Positions 8,160 through 15,054 of a stretch of DNA of 23,244 bases are shown piece after piece; position 1 is the first letter of the stretch; the number at the start of each line of letters is the position of its first letter. This stretch comes from an uncultured Panacagrimonas sp. (GTDB taxonomy: Bacteria; Pseudomonadota; Gammaproteobacteria; Nevskiales; Nevskiaceae), in contig CAMLNE010000017.1 in assembly GCA_946481265.1 (NCBI GenBank), forward strand, positions 1 to 23,244, in the 5' to 3' direction. Position numbers and translations under genes: made by a program. The notes below the pieces were generated by a model that made no database searches, was not told where the DNA came from, and saw only the letters and a program-made list of their open reading frames with translations.

Positions 8160-8935
8160 GCACCGTCCTGGTGCAGGAAGCGCCAGACCTTCTTGAGATC
8201 CTCCCAGGACTTGGCCTTCTCGCGCGGGCTGCGCAGCAGATAGGCAGGGTGATAGGTGATGAACAGCGGCGTGCGCTCCGGACCGTAGGCGTGCAAGGGG
8301 CCGCGCAGCCGCGACAGCGGCTGGTCGGTGGCCAGCAGGCGCTGCGCCGCAACCCGTCCCAGGGCGACGATCAGGCGTGGCTTGATCAGGCGGATCTGCT
8401 GCTCCAGGTAAGGCCTGCAGGCCTCCACTTCCTCGGGCTGCGGGTCACGATTGCCGGGCGGCCGGCACTTCACCACGTTGGCGATGAAGGTGTTCTCGCG
8501 TCGCGAACGGCCGATCGCAGCGAGCATCTCGTCGAGGAGCTTGCCGGCGCGTCCGACGAAGGGCTCGCCGCGCGCGTCCTCGTCGGCGCCCGGCCCCTCG
8601 CCCACCACCATCAGGGGCGCGTTCTCGGGTCCGACGCCGAACACGGTCTGCGTGCGTGTCGCGCACAGCTTGCAGCGCGTGCAGTCCCGGACCACCGCGC
8701 GCAGCCCGTTCCAGTCCGTGGGGACCTCGATCGCCGGCGCGGCCCGCACCGCCTCGACCGTTATCGCGGCTGCCGGCTGCCGCTCCTGCACCGATGCCTT
8801 CGTCCGGCTGCGTGCGGCAGGCGGCGCGGCCGCCGGCTCGACCGGAACCGGCGCCGGCGCGCTGGCGGCGCCGCGCGGCACCCACACGTCGACCCCGAGT
8901 GCTTTCAGGTAGGTCTTGCGTCGGGCCAGGTCCAT
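8156..8935 (-). CDS. Family-4 (Fe-S) uracil-DNA glycosylase
   Basis: 259 residues from ATG 8935. The C-terminal ~180 residues are the enzyme, and residues 22-72 are an Ala/Pro-rich linker behind a short conserved N-terminus (MDLARRKTYLKALGV). Cys85-x2-Cys88 and Cys157-x15-Cys173 match the four 4Fe-4S ligands of family-4 UDGs. Motif 1 is GEGPGADED (112-120) and motif 2 is HPAYLLR with His229. The enzyme removes uracil from DNA in base excision repair; close relatives are often annotated as SPO1 DNA polymerase-related. The frame is open to 9004, but a -10-like TATCGT lies within that extension and the ATG start keeps the family N-terminus. Its stop overlaps the rimI start. Confidence 0.92.
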   Translation of the reverse strand: MDLARRKTYLKALGVDVWVPRGAASAPAPVPVEPAAAPPAARSRTKASVQERQPAAAITVEAVRAAPAIEVPTDWNGLRAVVRDCTRCKLCATRTQTVFGVGPENAPLMVVGEGPGADEDARGEPFVGRAGKLLDEMLAAIGRSRRENTFIANVVKCRPPGNRDPQPEEVEACRPYLEQQIRLIKPRLIVALGRVAAQRLLATDQPLSRLRGPLHAYGPERTPLFITYHPAYLLRSPREKAKSWEDLKKVWRFLHQDGA

Positions 8936-8964
8936 GCGCGCTGGGAAAAGGGAGAACGGCCAAA

Positions 8965-8980
8965 ACGATAGCACGCGTGC
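8965..8980 (-). promoter_or_regulatory. Candidate -10 and adjoining palindrome before the UDG gene
   Basis: On the coding strand TATCGT (8970-8965) resembles a -10 box about 30 bases before the UDG ATG. It abuts a perfect 10-bp palindrome, GCACGCGTGC, at 8971-8980. No convincing -35 was found. The palindrome could be an operator or chance in GC-rich DNA. Confidence 0.25.
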
Positions 8981-9011
8981 CACGCCATCCGACGCCTGCC
9001 ACACCGTCTTC

Positions 9012-9632
9012 TCAGGCCGCTTCCCAGTCCTCGCCGGCGACTTCGCGGCGCTCGCGCGGCAGGCGGAAATAGAGCTTGTGCGCGCTGCCCTGCCGTGCGG
9101 CGTCGGCGATGAAACCCAGGCGCTTGAGCACGCGCTGCGAACCCAGGTTCGGCGTATCGGTGCTGGCGCGAATCTCGGCCAAGTGCAGGGTATCGAAACC
9201 GTACGCGACCATGATCTCGCTCATCTCGCGCGCATAGCCCTTGAGCCAGTGCGGCTCGGAAACGCCGTAGAGCAGTTCCAGCTCGTGCCCATCGCGGAAG
9301 AAGCCGTAGCCGCAGAAGCCCACCAGTTCGCCCTCGGCGTCATGCGCCGCCCACAGGCCGTAGCCCTGCTGCTCGAACCACCAGGCGCTCTGCACGACGG
9401 CGTCGCGTGTCTGTTCCTGCGACAGCATGCGGCCGTCCCACAGATAGCGGCGCACGCCAGGCTGCGTCCACAGCGCATGCAGTGCCTCGACGTCGGATTC
9501 GCCCAGGGGCCGCAGCTGCAGCTGGGCCGTGCGCAGGCCGGTCGGCCGCGCCGTCGGAGGATCCGACGACGCGGCGACCGGCGGTCCGCCCGGCTTGCGC
9601 CTAAGCCACCGCACGCGCGGCCGCGGCGGCAC
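9012..9632 (-). CDS. GNAT-family N-acetyltransferase (RimJ/RimL-like)
   Basis: 206 residues. The body from about residue 34 is an Acetyltransf_3-type GNAT domain: [19 protein letters not shown] at the start, then GFCGYGFF, an [18 protein letters not shown] segment around the acetyl-CoA site, and the [11 protein letters not shown]-terminal helix. It resembles RimJ/RimL-like enzymes that acetylate N-termini or small molecules; the substrate cannot be told. The start is uncertain: GTG 9632 and GTG 9614 both lie inside the 3' end of leuA (32- or 14-bp overlap), and neither has a visible Shine-Dalgarno. The first ~33 residues are basic and Pro-rich and not conserved. It is likely co-transcribed with leuA. 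Confidence 0.85.
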   Translation of the reverse strand: MPPRPRVRWLRRKPGGPPVAASSDPPTARPTGLRTAQLQLRPLGESDVEALHALWTQPGVRRYLWDGRMLSQEQTRDAVVQSAWWFEQQGYGLWAAHDAEGELVGFCGYGFFRDGHELELLYGVSEPHWLKGYAREMSEIMVAYGFDTLHLAEIRASTDTPNLGSQRVLKRLGFIADAARQGSAHKLYFRLPRERREVAGEDWEAA

Positions 9633-11310
9633 CGGCGCGCTGACGCGTCACGCGATTCAGGCCCGACAGGATCGCCTTGAGCGAGGCGGTGACGATGTTG
9701 GAGTCGATACCGACGCCGAAGATCGCCCGTCCCTCGCCCACCTTGATCTCGATGTAGGTCACCGCCTTGGCATCGGCACCCCGGGTGATGGCGTGCTCGT
9801 GGTAGTCGACCACGGCGATGGTCTCGCCGGCCGCCTTGCCCAGGGCCTGCACGAATGCATCGATCGGCCCGTTGCCACGGCCTGCGAGCTTGAGCTTGGT
9901 CCCTTCACGCATCACCTCGGTGGTCAGCTCCACCTCGTTGCGCGTGGAATCCTCGACCAGGAAGTGCGCGAGATATCCGTAAGGCGACGTTGCCTGCAGG
10001 TACTCGTCCGAGAAGATGTTCCAGATGTCCTCGGCGCGTACTTCCTTTCCGGTGGAATCGGTCACCTCCTGCACGACCTGGCTGAACTCGATCTGCAGGC
10101 GGCGCGGCATGCTGATGCCGTACTCGGCCTCGAGCAGGTAGGAGATGCCACCCTTGCCGGACTGCGAATTGACGCGGATCACGGCCTCGTAGGAGCGCCC
10201 GAGGTCGTGCGGATCGATCGGCAGGTAGGGCATCTCCCAGATGTCGTCCTCCTTGCGCGCACTGAAGGCCTTCTTGATCGCATCCTGGTGCGAGCCGGAG
10301 AACGAGGTGAACACGAGGTCACCGACATAGGGGTGGCGCGGGTGCACCGGCAACTGGTTGCAGAACTCGACCGTGCGACGCACCTCGTCGATATCCGAGA
10401 AGTCCAATCCCGGATGCACGCCCTGCGAGTACATGTTGAGCGCGAGGTTGACCACGTCGACATTGCCGGTGCGCTCGCCGTTGCCGAACAGGCAACCCTC
10501 GACACGATCGACGCCCGCCATCATCGCGAACTCGCCTGCCGCGGTGCCGGTGCCACGGTCGTTGTGCGGATGCACCGACAACACGATGCCGTCGCGCCGC
10601 TTCAGGTTGCGGTGCATCCACTCGATCATGTCCGCGAAGATGTTCGGCGTGGAATGCTCGACCGTGCTCGGCAGGTTGATGATGCAGGGATTGGCCGGGG
10701 TCGACTCCCAGACCTCGGTGACGGCGTCGACGATGTCCTTCGAGAAGTCCAGTTCGGCGCCCGAGAACATCTCGGGCGAATACTGGAACACCCACTCGGT
10801 GCCCTTCTGTTCGCGCGCGAGCTGCTGGATGAGCCGGGCGTGCTCCACCGCGAGCTGCTGGATCACCTCGGCCTTGGACAGGTTGAAGACGACGCGGCGC
10901 ATCACCGGGGCGACCGCGTTGTAATAGTGGACGATCGCCCGGCGAGCGCCCTGGACGGCCTCGAAGGTGCGTCGGATCAAGGGCTCACGCGCCTGCGTGA
11001 GGACCTGGATCGTCACGTCCTCGGGGATGCGGTTCTCCTCGATCAGGCAGCGCACGAAATCGAAGTCGGTCTGCGAGGCCGACGGGAAACCGACTTCGAT
11101 CTCCTTGAATCCGGTCCGGCAAAGGAGCTCGAACATGCGCAGCTTGCGCGTGCGGTCCATCGGTTCGATCAGGGCCTGGTTGCCGTCGCGCAGGTCCACG
11201 CTGCACCAGACCGGGGGTCGGGTGATGACCTGGTCCGGCCAGGTGCGGTCCTTGAGACCGACCGGCGTGAACGTGCGGTACTTCGTCGCGGGATTCTTCA
11301 ACATGCTCAT
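9601..11310 (-). CDS. leuA: 2-isopropylmalate synthase (long type)
   Basis: 569 residues. It condenses acetyl-CoA with 2-ketoisovalerate, the first committed step of leucine synthesis. The N-terminus ([10 protein letters not shown]) and [13 protein letters not shown] (39-51) match the Pseudomonas/actinobacterial long form. The metal-binding HPHNDRGTG, the [11 protein letters not shown] motif and a C-terminal regulatory domain from about residue 430, where leucine normally binds, are all present. ATG 11310 has AAGGAA seven bases upstream. A Leu-rich ORF and a promoter-like sequence lie just upstream, so expression is probably controlled separately from ilvC. It follows pssA in the leftward cluster and overlaps the GNAT gene downstream. 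Complete, with no missing active-site residue noticed. Confidence 0.97.
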   Translation of the reverse strand: MSMLKNPATKYRTFTPVGLKDRTWPDQVITRPPVWCSVDLRDGNQALIEPMDRTRKLRMFELLCRTGFKEIEVGFPSASQTDFDFVRCLIEENRIPEDVTIQVLTQAREPLIRRTFEAVQGARRAIVHYYNAVAPVMRRVVFNLSKAEVIQQLAVEHARLIQQLAREQKGTEWVFQYSPEMFSGAELDFSKDIVDAVTEVWESTPANPCIINLPSTVEHSTPNIFADMIEWMHRNLKRRDGIVLSVHPHNDRGTGTAAGEFAMMAGVDRVEGCLFGNGERTGNVDVVNLALNMYSQGVHPGLDFSDIDEVRRTVEFCNQLPVHPRHPYVGDLVFTSFSGSHQDAIKKAFSARKEDDIWEMPYLPIDPHDLGRSYEAVIRVNSQSGKGGISYLLEAEYGISMPRRLQIEFSQVVQEVTDSTGKEVRAEDIWNIFSDEYLQATSPYGYLAHFLVEDSTRNEVELTTEVMREGTKLKLAGRGNGPIDAFVQALGKAAGETIAVVDYHEHAITRGADAKAVTYIEIKVGEGRAIFGVGIDSNIVTASLKAILSGLNRVTRQRAGAAAAARAVA

Positions 11311-11347
11311 GAGAGTCTTCCTTGCCGGCGGCGTGCCGGTCTTGCCT

Positions 11348-11363
11348 GCCGACGGGGGTCGGC
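11348..11363 (-). promoter_or_regulatory. Hairpin in the leuA leader
   Basis: The leader transcript contains GCCGAC-CCCC-GTCGGC, a perfect 6-bp stem with a 4-base loop. A second stem, CCGGC/GCCGG at 11325-11339, lies right against the leuA Shine-Dalgarno (11318-11323). No U-tract follows either, so they are not classical terminators; control of leuA translation or Rho access is possible but inferred. Confidence 0.35.
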
Positions 11364-11459
11364 CGCGGATGCGCCATTGTCGCGCACGTCGCCTTCGTGG
11401 TCAGGGTGCTTCGCTGGGTTTTGTCACGGCTTGAGGCCCCGTGTGGCCATGTCGTCGGT

Positions 11460-11473
11460 CTGCCTTACGGCAG
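11460..11473 (-). promoter_or_regulatory. Hairpin enclosing the leader-ORF stop codon
   Basis: CTGCC-GTAA-GGCAG on the coding strand is a 5-bp stem with a GTAA loop that holds the TAA stop of the 33-codon leader. A ribosome stalled on the preceding CTG CTG CTG run would cover its 5' arm, a geometry expected of amino-acid attenuation. Function is inferred. Confidence 0.35.
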
Positions 11474-11566
11474 CAGCAGCGCTCGCAGGGCGAGGTCCAG
11501 GCGCACCCGCAGTGCCGCGCGCGGAGCACGGACGGAGGTTTCGAGGTGGCGGAGGACGGCGGACAT
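11465..11566 (-). CDS. Probable leucine-rich leader peptide of leuA
   Basis: 33 codons, ATG 11566 to TAA 11465. Nine of the 33 residues are Leu and six are Arg, and the end reads ALRALLLP followed by stop, with three consecutive CTG codons. It lies about 155 bases before leuA in the same direction, the position of leader peptides that sense a charged-tRNA shortage in leu and ilv operons. A small hairpin encloses the stop and two more lie before leuA. A -10-like TACACT ends only seven bases before the ATG, so the message might begin almost at the start codon. Not a recognised sequence; the composition and place are seen, the role is inferred. The Leu content could partly be chance in GC-rich DNA. 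Confidence 0.5.
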   Translation of the reverse strand: MSAVLRHLETSVRAPRAALRVRLDLALRALLLP

Positions 11567-11573
11567 GGCCCGC

Positions 11574-11602
11574 AGTGTAGTCCAGCCAACCGCGCAGGAA
11601 AA
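11574..11602 (-). promoter_or_regulatory. Candidate promoter for the leader peptide and leuA
   Basis: On the coding strand TTTTCC (11602-11597) and TACACT (11579-11574) are separated by 17 bases; matches to the sigma70 consensus are three and four of six. It lies just past the pssA stop at 11630, which would give leuA its own transcript. The predicted start falls at about 11567, next to the leader ATG. Confidence 0.35.
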
Positions 11603-11629
11603 CCCCGGCGGTCAGCGTGTCGGCGCCGC

Positions 11630-12427
11630 TCAGTTGGTGTTCGCGGACCGCCGGCTGCGCCGCCACAGGCTCATCACCGGGCCCGACAGGACGTAGCCGA
11701 AGGCGGCGAGGAACAGGATGCGGGGGGGATCGAGGACAGCCAGCAGCAGCATGCCCACCACGGCCGCGAAGGACAGGAATCGCACCGGCCCGCCCTCCAG
11801 CTTCTTGAAACTGTTGTAGCGGACGCTGGTGACCATCGACAGCGCGGTGAGCAGGGTCAGCGGCGCCGCCACGACCAGGACGTCGGCGCCGTCGAAGGGC
11901 ACGCGGCCGGCGATCCAGACGAACAGCGACTTGCTGTCGTCCACGCAGCTCCAGACGAAGAACGTGACGACCGCGGCGGCGGTCGGGCTCGGCACGCCGT
12001 AGAAATCCTTGTTGCTGCCGGCGATGGCCGCCAGCACGTTGAACCGCGCCAGGCGCAGTGCCGCACAGGCGCAGTACGTGAATGCGATGACCCAGCCGAC
12101 CTTGCCGCCGAACCAGGGATAGTCGGCGAAATAGCGCAGGCTGAAGGCGTACACCACGATCGCCGGGGCCACGCCGAAGGCGACCATGTCGCAGAGGGAG
12201 TCGTATTCCTTGCCGAAGTCGGTGGCCGTCCCGGTCAGACGGGCGACCCGTCCGTCCAGGCCGTCCGCCACCATCGCCACCAGCACGCCCACGCAGGCGG
12301 CCTCGAAGCGGCCGTTCATCGCCATCACGATGGCGTAGAACCCGCCGAACAGCGTGGCGGTGGTGAACAGGTTGGGCAGCAGGTAGATGCCCTTGCGCCG
12401 CGCGGGAGCTGCCGGTTTTTCTTCCAT
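11630..12427 (-). CDS. pssA: CDP-diacylglycerol-serine O-phosphatidyltransferase
   Basis: 265 residues from ATG 12427, preceded by AGAGG. It transfers phosphatidyl from CDP-diacylglycerol to serine, making phosphatidylserine. The CDP-alcohol phosphotransferase motif is complete: Asp55, Asp58-Gly59, Ala62-Arg63, Gly72, Asp76 and Asp80 in the exact family spacing. Multiple hydrophobic segments (about 17-35, 43-55, 85-125 and several more to the C-terminus) make it an integral membrane protein of the type II (membrane) class rather than the E. coli PLD-like class. The frame is open to 12493, but the ATG with its ribosome site fits the family N-terminus. It follows a psd-like gene in the cluster. 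Confidence 0.95.
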   Translation of the reverse strand: MEEKPAAPARRKGIYLLPNLFTTATLFGGFYAIVMAMNGRFEAACVGVLVAMVADGLDGRVARLTGTATDFGKEYDSLCDMVAFGVAPAIVVYAFSLRYFADYPWFGGKVGWVIAFTYCACAALRLARFNVLAAIAGSNKDFYGVPSPTAAAVVTFFVWSCVDDSKSLFVWIAGRVPFDGADVLVVAAPLTLLTALSMVTSVRYNSFKKLEGGPVRFLSFAAVVGMLLLAVLDPPRILFLAAFGYVLSGPVMSLWRRSRRSANTN

Positions 12428-12621
12428 TTGCCTCTGGTGTCCTGTCCCGTGGGGAGGTTGATCGATTCGCCGGCCGATGGTCGCGACGGGCACGCCACGG
12501 CCACCGACTGCGGTGTCCGCGACGAGAAGCCGATACCCCGCCCGGGGCGAAACAATCCTGCGGATCCGCGGCAGTATCCACGGGACGGGGCCGCAGGGAC
12601 ACCCGGGAATCCCGGAGACAA

Positions 12622-12634
12622 GCCGCTGTGCGGC
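12622..12634 (-). terminator. Small hairpin after the psd-like stop codon
   Basis: GCCGC-ACA-GCGGC lies immediately past the TAG at 12636-12638 and is followed on that strand by TTGTCTCC. The palindrome CCGGGA-A-TCCCGG (12603-12615) comes next. The U-tract is poor, so this is a weak terminator or an mRNA-end structure in the 208-bp gap before pssA. Confidence 0.3.
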
Positions 12635-12635
12635 C

Positions 12636-13250
12636 CTAGTCCTTGCGAAGCATCGTGGCGATCAGGGTCTCCCCCGATCGCACGCGCTGCCCGAGCTGCG
12701 CATCCACTCGCCAGCCCGCCGGGACCAGCAGCTCGATCTCGCGCGCGAGCCGTCGCAGGCCGCAACGACGGCCCTGTCCGACCCGCTCGCCGATCTGCGC
12801 CATCACGGGCCGCGCGCCGAGCATGCTGCCGCGCGATGCGCGCATCACCAGATCCTGGCCGTCCTCGGTGCGGAGTCGCGAGGCCGGGCTGGCCGCGCCG
12901 CCAGGCATCGCCATCACCTCGCCCGCGATTGGCGCGCGCAGGCAATAGCCGCCCCACCAGGCGGTGCGGATCACGATGCGGATCGCCTCGCGCCCCAGCA
13001 CCGGGTCATGGCATTCACGACGATGGATCACCGTGCCGTCGACCGGCGCGAGCACGCCGCGCGGCTTGCTGGAGACGCCGTGCCTGGGATCTGCCCAGAA
13101 GCGGCCGGCGGCAGGCAGGATCGCCGCGATGATGGCCGGCGCCACCACCGCGCCGGTGGCCGCGAGCAGTGCGGCGGTGCCTCCGAGCGCGAGGATGACG
13201 CCCCAGCCCTCGGGGACGATGCTCAGCAGCGGTTCGTAGGGGCGCAGCAC
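12636..13250 (-). CDS. Phosphatidylserine decarboxylase-like protein lacking catalytic residues
   Basis: 204 residues from GTG 13250. Two hydrophobic stretches (about 16-30 and 33-49) are followed by a domain that aligns with short, archaeal-type phosphatidylserine decarboxylases: GVLAPVDGTV (66-74), LRAPIAGEVM (104-113), then GERVG and LGQRVRSGETLIA (186-198). Asp71 of the catalytic set is kept. The His that normally precedes the RAP motif (DVHVNRAP type) is Tyr102, and the cleavage/pyruvoyl Ser of the FGS motif is Leu165 in RCGL, followed by about five extra residues. Self-processing to the pyruvoyl enzyme therefore looks impossible. Position between ilvC and pssA is the usual psd place. 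It may be a non-catalytic paralogue, with the true Psd elsewhere in the genome. Motif loss is seen; function unknown. Confidence 0.75.
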   Translation of the reverse strand: MLRPYEPLLSIVPEGWGVILALGGTAALLAATGAVVAPAIIAAILPAAGRFWADPRHGVSSKPRGVLAPVDGTVIHRRECHDPVLGREAIRIVIRTAWWGGYCLRAPIAGEVMAMPGGAASPASRLRTEDGQDLVMRASRGSMLGARPVMAQIGERVGQGRRCGLRRLAREIELLVPAGWRVDAQLGQRVRSGETLIATMLRKD

Positions 13251-13280
13251 GCCAGCAGTCGCCGGTTCCCGGAGTCCCGT

Positions 13281-13302
13281 TCCCGGAGCGTTAGATCCGG
13301 GA
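13281..13302 (-). terminator. Hairpin between ilvC and the psd-like gene
   Basis: TCCCGGA (13281-13287) and TCCGGGA (13296-13302) form a perfect 7-bp stem with an 8-base loop. The left arm is part of a direct repeat, GTTCCCGGAG, seen as GGTTCCCGGAG at 13264-13274 and again at 13279-13288. It lies 30 bp past the ilvC stop. No U-tract follows, so it may stabilise the ilvC mRNA end or reduce read-through rather than terminate fully. Confidence 0.4.
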
Positions 13303-13331
13303 GGCGGGAGCCGGTCCGTGGAAGCGGGCGC

Positions 13332-14390
<1,059 letters not shown>

Positions 14391-14912
14391 TCAGGCCCCA
14401 TCGGAAAGCGATGAAAGTGTCATCACGCGGTGCCCGCGCGACAGGGCGGCGACGCCGCTGCGTACCAGTTCGAGCACCCTGGCGACCTGCGAGAGCTCGG
14501 CGACGAAGGCGTCGACCTCGATGCTGGTGCCGGCCAGCTGCACCGTGCGGGTGCTCTCGGACTCGTCGAGGACCACGGCGCGATGCCGCCGCGCGCAATC
14601 CACCACGGCCCGTGCCGATCCGTTCTGCGTCTCGACCTTCAGCATCACCAGCTCGCACTCGAGATGATCGCCCGGATCCAGGTCCTCGATCTCGACGATG
14701 TCGACCAGCTTGCGGGTCTGCTGCACGATCTGGTGGATCACCTCGTCGGAACCGCGCGTGACCAGGGTCAGGCGGGACACGGTCGCATCATGCGTGGGAG
14801 CCACCGACAGGGAGTCGATGTTGTACCCGCGGGCCGCGAACATGTTGGCCACGCGCGCCAGGGCGCCGGCCTCGTTCTGCAGCAGGATTGAAATGATGTG
14901 ACGCAAGGCCAT
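14391..14912 (-). CDS. ilvH: Acetolactate synthase small (regulatory) subunit
   Basis: 173 residues, a typical length for IlvH/IlvN. The N-terminal ACT domain (about 4-78) has QNEAGALARVANMFAARGYN, the site where valine binds in this family to give feedback inhibition. The C-terminal domain (about 85-165), which activates the catalytic subunit, begins LVMLKVET. ATG 14912 opens the leftward cluster. Its partner, the catalytic subunit, is encoded on the opposite strand 142 bp away. The small-subunit sequence looks ordinary for a proteobacterium, in contrast to the catalytic subunit. Confidence 0.95.
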   Translation of the reverse strand: MALRHIISILLQNEAGALARVANMFAARGYNIDSLSVAPTHDATVSRLTLVTRGSDEVIHQIVQQTRKLVDIVEIEDLDPGDHLECELVMLKVETQNGSARAVVDCARRHRAVVLDESESTRTVQLAGTSIEVDAFVAELSQVARVLELVRSGVAALSRGHRVMTLSSLSDGA

Positions 14913-14938
14913 CGACGCAGGGCGGATCGCGGGGCGCG

Positions 14939-14967
14939 ACTTTAATGGTCACCGCCGACCCAGGCAA
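14939..14967 (-). promoter_or_regulatory. Candidate promoter of ilvH-ilvC
   Basis: On the leftward strand TTGCCT (14967-14962) and TAAAGT (14944-14939) are separated by exactly 17 bases; each matches four of six consensus positions. It lies 26 bases before the ilvH ATG, in the 142-bp gap shared with ilvB. Confidence 0.5.
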
Positions 14968-15012
14968 CCCGAACGCCCCGCCGACCGCGGCCGATCAGGC
15001 GCACGCCTGTGC

Positions 15013-15018
15013 TTTAAT
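15013..15018 (+). promoter_or_regulatory. Candidate -10 element of ilvB
   Basis: TTTAAT lies 36 bases before the ilvB ATG. No acceptable -35 was seen. The octamer CTTTAATG occurs here (15012-15019) and again at 14940-14947 near the ilvH promoter, perhaps a shared element in the divergent region. Confidence 0.3.
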
Positions 15019-15054
15019 GCGCGTCTTTTCCGCCGCATCGCTGCACATCCGAAC

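Noticed and set aside
11311..11464. Intrinsic terminator in the leuA leader
   Set aside because: Several stems exist but none is followed by a U-tract on the transcript; the A-run after one stem is of the wrong kind.
9529..11580. A 683-codon frame opposite leuA
   Set aside because: Antisense shadow of leuA; no domain similarity.
11401..11589. A 62-codon leftward frame overlapping the leuA leader
   Set aside because: Cys/Arg-rich with no pattern. The 33-codon frame in another phase has the Leu run, stop hairpin and promoter position expected of a leader.
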